DNA from: Thermoplasmata archaeon
GTDB lineage: Archaea > Thermoplasmatota > Thermoplasmata > Thermoplasmatales > Thermoplasmataceae
NCBI GenBank assembly: GCA_021797025.1
Contig: JAKAAK010000011.1
Location: 11,629 to 25,588 of the forward strand
Direction: 5' to 3'
DNA length: 13,960 bases
The translations under genes and the position numbers were made by a program. Positions 1 through 7,058 of this stretch are shown piece by piece (position 1 is the stretch's first letter; every line of letters begins with the position of its first letter). Below the pieces are notes generated by a model that did no database searches, was not told where the DNA came from, and saw nothing but the letters and a program-made list of their open reading frames with translations.

Positions 1-1611
1 TTCCAGAGCTATGTTTACGGGGATATAGAATACAATAACAGGGAAATTGTAGAATTCCAGAAAAACATAGGAAGCGACATTATAACAATTCTTGACATTT
101 TCACAAAGCCACAGGATAGTTACGAACAGGCAAAGGCTGCAGTTTATGAAACCTACAGAAGGTTAAAGGAGGTCAATACAGAAGATTCCATAATAGCAGG
201 GCCCATACAGGGTTCTGTGTATCCAGATCTGAGAATCGAATCCGCAAAAATGATGTCAGAGGCAGCATATCTGCCCATAGGCGGAGTGGTACCCCTCCTG
301 GAATCGTACAGGTATAGCGATCTTGTGAATATAATCATAAATTCAAAGATAAATTCGGACTTCTCAAAACCAGTACATCTTTTTGGCGGCGGTCATCCCA
401 TGTTCTTCGCATTCTCTGTTCTACTGGGTGTTGATATTTTTGATTCCGCATCATATATAAAATATGCAAAGGATAACAGAGTGCTATATACAGAAGGCAC
501 CAGGAATCTTAAAGAAATACGTGATTTCCCTGAATGGAGCCCACTTTTCAATCAATATTCCCCTGCAGAATTAATCAAGGCAGATGAAAAAACACGGTTG
601 AAATTGCTGTCCTTACACAATCTCAAGGCTATATTCAACGAAATTACGGAAATTAAAGAGCGTATATATGAAAATACTCTATATCAGTATGTAGAGGAAA
701 AATCCATGGCCCATCCTGCACTTTACAGTGCATATCTTGAAATGATCAATCATAATCTCAAACCATACTGGAACATTTCACTGAAATCGCCACTGTACTT
801 TTTCAATGATATGACCTATAAAAATGCCTTTATCCGGCGCCTTGTAGATTTTACAGAATCATACATAAGTAACGGCAAAAAGACATTGCTAATCAATTAC
901 AGACAGTGGAGGCACGGGTTTCCCGTATCCGATGAAATAATCCATTCATACGAAACCACGGATTACAATTTCCTGATACAGTGGAATGATATATTTATAC
1001 CAATAGAGCTCGAAAATACATATCCTGTAAGCCAGATGGTCTCCTCTGGGGTTACAGATCATGGCTATATGGAAGGGTATATAAAATGGTTAAAATCCAT
1101 AAATTCCGACATTCAAACATATAATCCATCAATAGCCGAGGATTCCAGAATCAGAAGATATACCCATACAAAAATAAATAATGTGTTCAAATTCCAGTTT
1201 CATACAGGAGCCGATCTATTCAAAGAATCAGATATTATAATAAAATCCAGGGCAACAGGCCATATAAGGAATATCAAGAGGGGCGATAAGATCATAGCCA
1301 CCATGAGGAATGATGGATTTTTAACGCTTTCTATTTACGGCGGGGAACTTCTGAATACTATACTGGATTTTCCCGTTTCCAGGGTAATAGTCGGCCAGGA
1401 TAGCGGAGAATTCAATTCCAGAGGATTCAATGTATTCTTCAAATTTGTTGAGGATTGCGACGAAAACATCACTGCCGGAAATGAGGTTATGGTTACCGAT
1501 CTCCATAAAAAGCTGTTTGCAGTTGGGCATGCCACAGTATCAGGAAAGGAGATGAAATATTACAGGGAGGGCATAGCGGTAAAAGTTCACGAGGGCATTA
1601 ACAAGCTATAG
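1..1611 (+). CDS. tgtA: Archaeosine tRNA-guanine transglycosylase (ArcTGT), 5' end outside window
   Basis: This enzyme exchanges guanine for preQ0 in archaeal tRNA (classically G15), the first tRNA-level step to archaeosine. The frame is open from base 1, so 536 C-terminal residues are present and about 90-100 are missing; the GTG at 217 is internal. In partial numbering, GPIQGS (67-72), the IGGVVPLLESYRY segment, LFGGGHP (127-133) and GVDIFDSASY (143-152, nucleophilic Asp being D148) are typical of the TIM-barrel catalytic domain. PIELENTYP then marks the archaeal C-terminal extension, and a PUA domain fills the last ~80 residues (SRATGHIR to EGIAVKVHEG). The three zinc-ligand cysteines are replaced by E178, S180 and F183, although the ligand His (H206) remains. 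It is not the paralogue ArcS: catalytic-barrel motifs are intact and I see no ArcS PC-x3-KPY motif. The stop directly abuts the convergent acetyltransferase. Confidence 0.9.
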   Translation, partial: FQSYVYGDIEYNNREIVEFQKNIGSDIITILDIFTKPQDSYEQAKAAVYETYRRLKEVNTEDSIIAGPIQGSVYPDLRIESAKMMSEAAYLPIGGVVPLLESYRYSDLVNIIINSKINSDFSKPVHLFGGGHPMFFAFSVLLGVDIFDSASYIKYAKDNRVLYTEGTRNLKEIRDFPEWSPLFNQYSPAELIKADEKTRLKLLSLHNLKAIFNEITEIKERIYENTLYQYVEEKSMAHPALYSAYLEMINHNLKPYWNISLKSPLYFFNDMTYKNAFIRRLVDFTESYISNGKKTLLINYRQWRHGFPVSDEIIHSYETTDYNFLIQWNDIFIPIELENTYPVSQMVSSGVTDHGYMEGYIKWLKSINSDIQTYNPSIAEDSRIRRYTHTKINNVFKFQFHTGADLFKESDIIIKSRATGHIRNIKRGDKIIATMRNDGFLTLSIYGGELLNTILDFPVSRVIVGQDSGEFNSRGFNVFFKFVEDCDENITAGNEVMVTDLHKKLFAVGHATVSGKEMKYYREGIAVKVHEGINKL

Positions 1612-2253
1612 TCATTCCAGTTTGATATCATCCGGAATGGCGTCAAGTATTCCATTAAGTGTCTTATCGTCACTTTTCCTATTGTATATGTGTGTGTAAA
1701 TTTGTTCCAGAACGGCCTGTATTTTCTCTCCATCAAACCTTTTCATGTTTTTTCTGGACATTATCATGAGCTTCATTTCCTGGGATTTATTATTGTTCCG
1801 TGGTGGAAGGAAATATTTGAAGCCTGTCAGCGTTTTCGCTCCTGCCCTCCGGTAAAACTGTACTCTTGCCCTTCTCTGGGTTTTATTGTCGCCCTCCTCA
1901 GGATTCTCCACCTCGAATATTACATGATTATATCCAGCACTGTCATCAAGATCAAATATCCTTTTGAGGAATAAAGAACCCAGCCCGTTTCCTCTATATT
2001 CCTTTCTGACTGCAATGTAATCCAGGAATAAAAAGTCCAGGTCATTGACCGGCCATAACATTACAAACATGACAGGATTGCCATTCTGCTTTCCAATGAA
2101 CATTTTCTCATGGTTTTTTTCTATATTCTTCTTTATATCATCAACCGGCCTTTTTTCTCCCGGTGGAAATGCTTCTTCATAAATATTTATGCCATTATTG
2201 AAATCTTCTTCAGATTTTACCTCTGATATATTTACATTATCCAACATATTCAT
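1612..2253 (-). CDS. GNAT-family N-acetyltransferase
   Basis: A 213-residue protein with an acetyl-CoA-dependent GNAT fold. The core strand-and-loop motif A is at residues 77-93 (LDYIAVRKEYRGNGLGS), with the pyrophosphate-binding loop R-G-N-G-L-G at 87-92. Motif B contains FYRRAGAK at 133-140. The N-terminal part (EAFPPGEKRP, 27-36) resembles the substrate side of small GNAT acetyltransferases. About 55 residues after the core are charged and have no recognised domain. The substrate cannot be named from sequence. ATG codons lie at 2253 and 2247; a TATA-like element about 35 nt upstream (2282-2293) fits either with a very short leader. The gene is monocistronic and converges on the transglycosylase gene, with the two stop codons touching. 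Confidence 0.85.
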   Translation of the reverse strand: MNMLDNVNISEVKSEEDFNNGINIYEEAFPPGEKRPVDDIKKNIEKNHEKMFIGKQNGNPVMFVMLWPVNDLDFLFLDYIAVRKEYRGNGLGSLFLKRIFDLDDSAGYNHVIFEVENPEEGDNKTQRRARVQFYRRAGAKTLTGFKYFLPPRNNNKSQEMKLMIMSRKNMKRFDGEKIQAVLEQIYTHIYNRKSDDKTLNGILDAIPDDIKLE

Positions 2254-2281
2254 CTATCCGGTCTTGTTATATGTAATTTGT

Positions 2282-2293
2282 TATCTTATAAAT
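2282..2293 (-). promoter_or_regulatory. TATA-like box for the acetyltransferase gene
   Basis: On the minus strand this reads ATTTATAAGATA, centred about 35 nt before the ATG at 2253. It would place transcription start near 2262 with a leader of roughly 9 nt. No Shine-Dalgarno sequence is seen. It is a weak to moderate prediction in AT-rich DNA. Confidence 0.4.
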
Positions 2294-2390
2294 AATGCTA
2301 TATATATGTTCTTCATGGAAGCAATATTTACAGTTGTTTTTGGAATACATAAAAAATCTTTCATACTATTAATTTCATATATTATCCGAT

Positions 2391-2398
2391 AAATTTAA
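2391..2398 (+). promoter_or_regulatory. TATA-like box for the HAD phosphatase gene
   Basis: AAATTTAA is centred about 25-27 nt upstream of the GTG at 2419 and ATG at 2422, so the transcript would be essentially leaderless. The surrounding region 2381-2410 is very AT-rich, so its exact boundaries are uncertain. Confidence 0.35.
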
Positions 2399-2421
2399 TT
2401 TATCTTTACAATACAGTAGTG

Positions 2422-2943
2422 ATGATTAGACCATGGATTCTGGCTATGGATCTCGACGGAACTGTATGGGACCATCTGAATATCTCCGGCGTTGAGCCAC
2501 CGTACACAAGAGTTAACGCATCAAGTATAAAGAACAGGGACAATGTGGTTATAACGCTTTTTAATGAAGCCATAACATTTATAAAATGGGCAAGGTCAAA
2601 CGGCGCCATTACAACAACGTTGAGCTGGAACCGCAGGGATTATGTTGAAGAGGCCCTTGAAACCTTTGGCATCTCAGAGCTATTTGATTATAACTCCACC
2701 GACCATACCCCGGATAAGGATCAGAGGCTACTGAAATTGATTAAAACCTTGAATGGAAACGGTGTACATATACCAGTAGATAGGGTTGTATATGTGGATG
2801 ACAGGGATATCCATATGGAGGAAATCAAAAAGAACGTTGGCCACATTGTTTTTATCAATATCTGGAAATCCGCAAAAAATTACAGGGATGCCATGGCAAT
2901 TGTCAAAGAAAAGATACTGGAACCAGATATTACATCACTATAA
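2422..2943 (+). CDS. HAD-superfamily phosphatase, magnesium-dependent phosphatase-1 (MDP-1) type
   Basis: A small HAD hydrolase of 173 residues (174 if GTG 2419 is used). Counting from the GTG, motif I is D11-L-D13-G-T15 followed by VWDH; D11 would be the nucleophile and D13 the general acid. Motif II is the Thr/Ser cluster TTTLSWN at 65-71, motif III is K100, and motif IV is D127-D128. The D-L-D-G-T-V-W start followed by a PPY segment and the lack of a large cap domain match MDP-1-type HAD subfamily III proteins. These are Mg2+-dependent phosphatases acting on phosphoproteins, sugars or glycation products. The physiological substrate is unknown. Spacing from the TATA-like element favours ATG 2422 or GTG 2419 as a near-leaderless start. 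The next gene begins 100 nt downstream with its own promoter, so this is probably monocistronic. Confidence 0.8.
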   Translation: MIRPWILAMDLDGTVWDHLNISGVEPPYTRVNASSIKNRDNVVITLFNEAITFIKWARSNGAITTTLSWNRRDYVEEALETFGISELFDYNSTDHTPDKDQRLLKLIKTLNGNGVHIPVDRVVYVDDRDIHMEEIKKNVGHIVFINIWKSAKNYRDAMAIVKEKILEPDITSL

Positions 2944-3010
2944 CATCATAATCAAAACTCTCCCGGACTGGGTCACATAATCCGGCGCCAGTAAAATTAA
3001 ATTTGAAATA

Positions 3011-3020
3011 TTTTAAATAT
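3011..3020 (+). promoter_or_regulatory. TATA box for the two-gene unit 3044-4598
   Basis: TTTTAAATAT is centred about 28 nt before the ATG at 3044, the expected distance for a leaderless archaeal transcript. No ribosome binding site precedes that ATG, which agrees with leaderless initiation. Confidence 0.55.
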
Positions 3021-3043
3021 TAATTAACCATGTAAATATAAAT

Positions 3044-3688
3044 ATGGAATCAAATACCCCCGTAATATGGTTTAAAAGTTATCCGGACCCCCAGGACTCA
3101 TTTGCAGGTAGTTTATGGATTGCCATACATACGCAAATATATAATTACATGCACATTAATGATTATATTATACGGATCAATAAAATTGATAGTTTAATTT
3201 CATACAGAGATTATCTCGGCTTTCTGGAGGAGGACAACGCACTTGAAAAAATATCCAGTGCAGTTAACCGGAATCTAAAGAAATTAAAAATCCAGGAGTT
3301 TAAATTTTCCCTTTCAATGGACAACGATCCCCAGAAAGCATTGGCATACATGAAAAAAGGAAGGTCACTGGTAATAGGGATACCATACAGGGATGCCGGG
3401 AAATTTACCGGATATGACACTATAAACACCGGGATTTCCGGAGATATTACGTATTATATGGTTGCAGTGAATGACGGTAATGATGTGTACTTTATCCCGG
3501 GTATGGAGGGTGTTGAAGTTAAGACTTCAATAGAGAATCTCTATGACCAGTATAGACACATAATAGGCAGAATGGAATTTGATAAGTTTATGGACTATTG
3601 TGTGGCAAACAGGGAAATTATAAAATTTGTATATGCCAGTGTACTGACAAGGACCGGCGAAGAGGTAAGGTCATTAAATGAATATTAG
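3044..3688 (+). CDS. Uncharacterised protein, possibly a degenerate C39-like (papain-fold) protein
   Basis: I do not recognise this 214-residue soluble protein. It has no signal peptide or membrane segment. Its order of motifs vaguely mirrors C39-like cysteine-peptidase folds. A Q-x4-A-G-x-L-W-x-A segment (17-27) lies where such folds carry Q-x-CG. A central hydrophobic SLVIGIPY strand follows. A YYMVAVNDGNDVYFIPG segment then lies where they carry H-Y-V-V-V-x-G-Y-D-D-x-V-x-V-x-D-P. Both the catalytic Cys (A21 here) and His (Tyr here) would be absent, so any such protein would be non-enzymatic, a binding or scaffold role. This fold idea is an inference and quite uncertain. The gene is followed after 10 nt by another unrecognised gene that starts behind a GGTG ribosome-binding sequence, so the two form an operon driven by the TATA box at 3011-3020. 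Confidence 0.75.
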   Translation: MESNTPVIWFKSYPDPQDSFAGSLWIAIHTQIYNYMHINDYIIRINKIDSLISYRDYLGFLEEDNALEKISSAVNRNLKKLKIQEFKFSLSMDNDPQKALAYMKKGRSLVIGIPYRDAGKFTGYDTINTGISGDITYYMVAVNDGNDVYFIPGMEGVEVKTSIENLYDQYRHIIGRMEFDKFMDYCVANREIIKFVYASVLTRTGEEVRSLNEY

Positions 3689-3691
3689 GTG
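3688..3691 (+). promoter_or_regulatory. Ribosome binding site for the second gene of the pair
   Basis: GGTG lies 7 nt before the ATG at 3699 and overlaps the last base of the upstream stop codon. It matches the archaeal anti-Shine-Dalgarno core (complement of CACC). First genes in this window mostly lack such sites, so its presence supports internal translation of a two-gene message. Confidence 0.45.
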
Positions 3692-3698
3692 TGTGTGA

Positions 3699-4598
3699 AT
3701 GCTGCAGATTGGAAGTTATGTTACCAGGAAATATGATACCGGGAATGACAATGTTGAAACGCTCATAAAGTTGATGAAGAGATTCGTTTCTGAAACCTAC
3801 GGGAGCTTTCTTTCCATAGATTCAGATTCTGTGGAGACACTGGACAAGCTGCATGCGTATGTGGATGTTTTTTTTCCGGAACTGCTTGATAACTATCTGG
3901 TAATAAGAAAATATGGCCACATATTTTTTATAACCGCAGAACAGATTGCAGGCAAGGCCATATTCACCGGGCCGGATAGAAAAACGGTCTCCAGATTATT
4001 CGGAGAGGTTAAATCCAGGGATATTGCAGTTGGAGAAATCCAGATCATGGAAACTATATCCAGGGAACTTTCATACATACATGAAATAAGGATATCCATG
4101 ACTCCTGTAATGGAAATACTCCGGGAACTTCTGGATAACGGTAGAATAATACTGATTTCCACCAGATCAGACGACGTAAAACGCCAGAAATATTTTAACG
4201 AAATCAATCAACTGAACATATTCAAATATGAATATAAATACGATGCGTGCATCATTGAGCGTGGGCCCGAATTCGATTCTGTGGCATCCGGAAATATCGA
4301 AAATTTATTTTCCTATATAATTCAGAAAAAAACAGATTATGTCTCCGGGATATCTTCGGTAAAGCCATATTTACGGACAGCATACTCTTATTATTCAATA
4401 TGCCTGCTTTCCGGATCGCTAATAGAAATACAGATGGAAACATTGCGCAGTGAATACGGAAGACTTTATGGCAAAAAGCCCGATAACTTAAAATTTAAGA
4501 ATTATGTGGAATCGCTCTGCAGTGTCAATATATTTCAGTATAAAGATGATAAAATAAAGGGTATTGAAAAAATTTTTAAAAAGTTTGGAAAAAATTAA
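3699..4598 (+). CDS. Uncharacterised protein, possible winged-helix segments
   Basis: I do not recognise this 299-residue protein. It is soluble, mixed alpha/beta and lacks obvious catalytic motifs or zinc ligands. Two stretches have a helix-helix-strand pattern compatible with winged helices. One is residues ~134-190, an amphipathic helix (TPVMEILRELLDNG), a basic helix (DDVKRQKYFNEINQLNIF), then a beta wing. The other is ~237-295, with a helix ending LRSEYGRLYGKKP, then FKNYVESL, NIFQYKDDKIKG and a lysine-rich tail. Such a layout would fit a DNA-associated protein, but this is inference from pattern alone. The gene starts 10 nt after the preceding stop and is presumably co-transcribed with it. 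Its end is only 4 nt from the convergent transporter stop. Confidence 0.75.
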   Translation: MLQIGSYVTRKYDTGNDNVETLIKLMKRFVSETYGSFLSIDSDSVETLDKLHAYVDVFFPELLDNYLVIRKYGHIFFITAEQIAGKAIFTGPDRKTVSRLFGEVKSRDIAVGEIQIMETISRELSYIHEIRISMTPVMEILRELLDNGRIILISTRSDDVKRQKYFNEINQLNIFKYEYKYDACIIERGPEFDSVASGNIENLFSYIIQKKTDYVSGISSVKPYLRTAYSYYSICLLSGSLIEIQMETLRSEYGRLYGKKPDNLKFKNYVESLCSVNIFQYKDDKIKGIEKIFKKFGKN

Positions 4599-4602
4599 AA
4601 AT
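4587..4602 (-). terminator. Oligo-T terminator for the MFS transporter gene
   Basis: Immediately after the transporter's TAA the minus strand reads T5-AA-T6 before GC-richer sequence. Archaeal RNA polymerase terminates at such U-rich tracts without needing a hairpin. The tract lies inside the 3' end of the convergent gene. Confidence 0.4.
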
Positions 4603-6018
4603 TTACTGGACGGTCTGTGTGTATTCCTTTTCCCTGGATATCTCTTCCATTGATCTTCCCTTTGTTTCCGGGAGGCACAGTACAGTAATTATCAGACCTG
4701 CTATAGAGAAAACAGCAAGTACAGTCATCATTACGGAAAGTCCACTTACTATTATGAACGCATCCACAAAGGTACCTATGAACGCACCCGTTTTACCTCC
4801 TGCTGCCGATATACCCGTCCCCAGTCCCCTAGATGTTACAGGGAATACCTCTGGTGGATATACAAACGTTGTTACATTTGGCCCGAACATCATGAAGAAG
4901 TAACTCATTCCATAGACTATCAGGAACTCTGCTACATATCCCTTAGTATCCAGAATCGGGAATGCTGCGAGAATTATAAAAGCTACGGCCAACATTACGA
5001 ATCCTGTTATCTGTATTGGTTTTCTCCCGAGCTTATCAAGTGTGAACGTAGCAAGCCAGTATCCGGGTAGTGCTGCGACTATGAATATTAACGCCGCATA
5101 TTCCGTTGATTTTATCAGTCCTGCAAGTCCGGTCTGGGTTATCAGCGTTGCAAATATCTTATCGGCCATGATTGAATTTCCGTAAAATGCCCAGTCCATT
5201 AAAAACCATGACCCTGCTGTGCCTATTAAGGTTATCAGAAACGCTCTATCCTTGATAAGGGTGTACCACGGTGCATTTACCTCTTCTTTCTTTTTGTCCA
5301 TCTTCACATCAATGCCTGTATAGGATTTCAGGTTTTTAGCAGCCTCATCAGCATGCCCCTTGGCAACTGTGTACCTTGGCGGCTCTGGCATTTTTCTCCT
5401 GTAATATATTACAACTGCGGCCGGTATTGCTCCAACGGCTAGAAGGATTCTCCATGTATCTGCAAGTGGTATGATTTTTGTGTTCAGGAGGAATGCCAGT
5501 GCGAGCAGTGATGATACTACAAGGCCGATACTCTGCATGGAAAGAATGCTTCCTACATATTTTCCTCTTGATTTTATATTAGAATACTCACTCATTATAA
5601 CAGAAGATGTAGCATAATCTCCTCCTATTCCCAGTCCAAGTAAAAATCTCCAGCCTATAAGTATCGAGGGGTTCTTGAATGACAGGAATGCACTGCCTAA
5701 TGCGCCTATTACAAGCAATACAAGCTCTAGTCCATATACAGCCTTTCTTCCCAGGTAATCCAGCAATCTTCCGAATGTCAGTGCCCCCAGAACAGCCGCT
5801 ATTAACGACATTGATGATATCAATGCCACATCTGTTTTGGTCAGGCTCCAGCCCACCAGGGGTAGTATCGCTACTACTGTTCCGATAATAAACAAATCGT
5901 AAGCATCTGTAAAAAATCCCATACCCGCTGTCAGAAAAGTCTTGAAATGGAACTTTCCGGTGGCATTATCCAGTGCCTGATTTATTGTATCTATATTTCC
6001 ACTATCTTTGTTATCCAT
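4603..6018 (-). CDS. MFS transporter, phosphate:H+ symporter (PHS) type
   Basis: A 12-helix major facilitator protein of about 471 residues. FTDAYDLFIIG opens helix 1, GRLLDYLGRK is the MFS loop 2-3 motif, and GGDYATSSVIMSEYSN in helix 4 closely matches the signature of H+/phosphate symporters of the Pho84/PHS family. Further PHS-like stretches are MDWAFYGNSI, TLDKLGRKPIQ, MFGPNVTTFVYPPEVFP and GISAAGGKTGA. Inorganic phosphate is the best guess, but related archaeal carriers move other organic anions or sugars. The frame extends upstream to ATG 6063 and TTG 6081, adding residues of no known family. I chose ATG 6018 because the cytoplasmic N-terminal stretch (MDNKDSG...) then has normal length and GGAAAAT precedes it. 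The EamA gene lies upstream on the same strand. A phosphate regulator gene lies 3 kb away. Confidence 0.85.
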   Translation of the reverse strand: MDNKDSGNIDTINQALDNATGKFHFKTFLTAGMGFFTDAYDLFIIGTVVAILPLVGWSLTKTDVALISSMSLIAAVLGALTFGRLLDYLGRKAVYGLELVLLVIGALGSAFLSFKNPSILIGWRFLLGLGIGGDYATSSVIMSEYSNIKSRGKYVGSILSMQSIGLVVSSLLALAFLLNTKIIPLADTWRILLAVGAIPAAVVIYYRRKMPEPPRYTVAKGHADEAAKNLKSYTGIDVKMDKKKEEVNAPWYTLIKDRAFLITLIGTAGSWFLMDWAFYGNSIMADKIFATLITQTGLAGLIKSTEYAALIFIVAALPGYWLATFTLDKLGRKPIQITGFVMLAVAFIILAAFPILDTKGYVAEFLIVYGMSYFFMMFGPNVTTFVYPPEVFPVTSRGLGTGISAAGGKTGAFIGTFVDAFIIVSGLSVMMTVLAVFSIAGLIITVLCLPETKGRSMEEISREKEYTQTVQ

Positions 6019-6080
6019 ATTTTCCAGATAAATATTGACAATAAATGAATAAATATTATCCATATAAATTATATATGCCA

Positions 6081-6104
6081 ATATAGTAAAATATATAACT
6101 ATAT
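6081..6104. repeat. Inverted repeat upstream of the phosphate-type transporter
   Basis: ATATAGT (6081-6087) and ACTATAT (6098-6104) form 7-bp arms with a 10-nt spacer. It overlaps the EamA stop codon and lies in the AT-rich leader of the MFS gene. It may be an operator or simply AT-rich coincidence. Confidence 0.3.
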
Positions 6105-6980
6105 ATTCAATGAATTTTTCGATTCTATGTATTTGTGAATAGTCTCTATTAGCATGGCCAGCACAATTATAATTCCTCCCAGGATTATATACACTGTGGG
6201 TATCTCTCTTAGGATAAGTATAGAAGCGATTACAGCGAACACAGGTTCACCAACATAAACTACACCTGCTGCCGTGGGCTCAATATACATTAAAGCCCTT
6301 GTATTTATCAATATTGCGAAAAAGCTTGCAAACAGGGCAGTGAAAACTATTGTAAAAATAACTATAGGTTTTGACAGCCCAGACGGCTCCCAGCTAAATG
6401 GAAGAAAGATGGTGGAAAGCACGCCAACCATGAGAAGCTGGTAAAATGTAAAAACCATGCTGTCCAGAAATTTTGTATACTTGAATACATATGCTGTTTG
6501 AATACCGTAGAAAATAGCACAAATAAACGTTAAAAGGTCACCGAAAGCATCTACCGAATTAAACTTCAGGGAAGACATCAGAATAAGCCCGATAAAACCA
6601 ACTGAAACTGCAATAACATCTACCTTGTTGAGTTTTATTTTCAGATAAAGGAGAGAGATTATGGGAAGAAGCACAACATACATTCCTGTAATGAGTCCTG
6701 ACTGTGAGGATGTGGTATATTCCAGCCCAACTGTCTGGGCATAATAGGCAATGAACAAAAGCACCCCGCCTATTATGCCGAGAACCAGATTCTTTTTTTC
6801 TACAAGCATTTTATTTTTTAAGACCAGTGGAAGCATAAGCGCTGCGGAAAGAAGAAACCTGAAAGAGAGAAGCATGGTCGGTGTTATATAATACAGTGAT
6901 AATTTCATTATAGGAAACGTAGCACCCCATATCACTACAACAGAGATCAGGAGACTGAAATAAAAGATTTTTCCCCTCAT
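6099..6980 (-). CDS. EamA/DMT-superfamily permease
   Basis: A drug/metabolite-transporter-type protein of 293 residues (295 from the GTG at 6986) with ten predicted membrane helices in two EamA repeats. The first begins VVVIWGATFPIMKLSL, the classic EamA W-G-x-x-F-x-x-x-K motif. The second begins near the FGDLLTFICAIFYGIQTAYVF region and ends with GVVYVGEPVFAVIASILILRE-type helices, the EPV segment being typical of the last repeat. These permeases export amino acids, metabolites or nucleotides; the substrate cannot be deduced. GTG at 6986 and ATG at 6980 are both possible, and I prefer ATG. The transporter gene follows 80 nt downstream on the same strand, so read-through is possible. Confidence 0.85.
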   Translation of the reverse strand: MRGKIFYFSLLISVVVIWGATFPIMKLSLYYITPTMLLSFRFLLSAALMLPLVLKNKMLVEKKNLVLGIIGGVLLFIAYYAQTVGLEYTTSSQSGLITGMYVVLLPIISLLYLKIKLNKVDVIAVSVGFIGLILMSSLKFNSVDAFGDLLTFICAIFYGIQTAYVFKYTKFLDSMVFTFYQLLMVGVLSTIFLPFSWEPSGLSKPIVIFTIVFTALFASFFAILINTRALMYIEPTAAGVVYVGEPVFAVIASILILREIPTVYIILGGIIIVLAMLIETIHKYIESKNSLNI

Positions 6981-7004
6981 TCCCACTCAAGTATTTTATT
7001 CCTA

Positions 7005-7014
7005 ATTAATTTAA
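7005..7014 (-). promoter_or_regulatory. TATA-like box for the EamA permease gene
   Basis: On the minus strand TTAAATTAAT is centred ~29 nt before ATG 6980 and ~23 nt before GTG 6986. Either start would be nearly leaderless. Weak consensus. Confidence 0.35.
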
Positions 7015-7058
7015 CCGTGAAGCTTAAAAAGTTGCCTGATATCCGGTAATGTTTACGT

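Noticed and set aside
217..1611. GTG at 217 as start of the transglycosylase
   Set aside because: The frame is open to base 1 and the upstream residues (YGDIEYNNREI... and GPIQGS) are conserved TGT sequence, so the gene simply continues off the window.
2189..2392. Hydrophobic 67-codon frame on the plus strand across the acetyltransferase start
   Set aside because: Its hydrophobicity comes from AT-rich intergenic DNA, and half of it is antisense to the acetyltransferase. No TATA box or ribosome binding site precedes it.
2956..2990. Hairpin with arms CCGGA/TCCGG after the HAD phosphatase gene
   Set aside because: Only 5-bp arms with a 12-nt loop and no T-run follows; too weak to call a terminator or RNA element.
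6019..6081. N-terminal extension of the MFS transporter from TTG 6081 or ATG 6063
   Set aside because: The added residues match no family pattern, are rich in Ile/Tyr/Asn from AT-rich promoter DNA, and the ATG at 6018 has GGAAAAT upstream.
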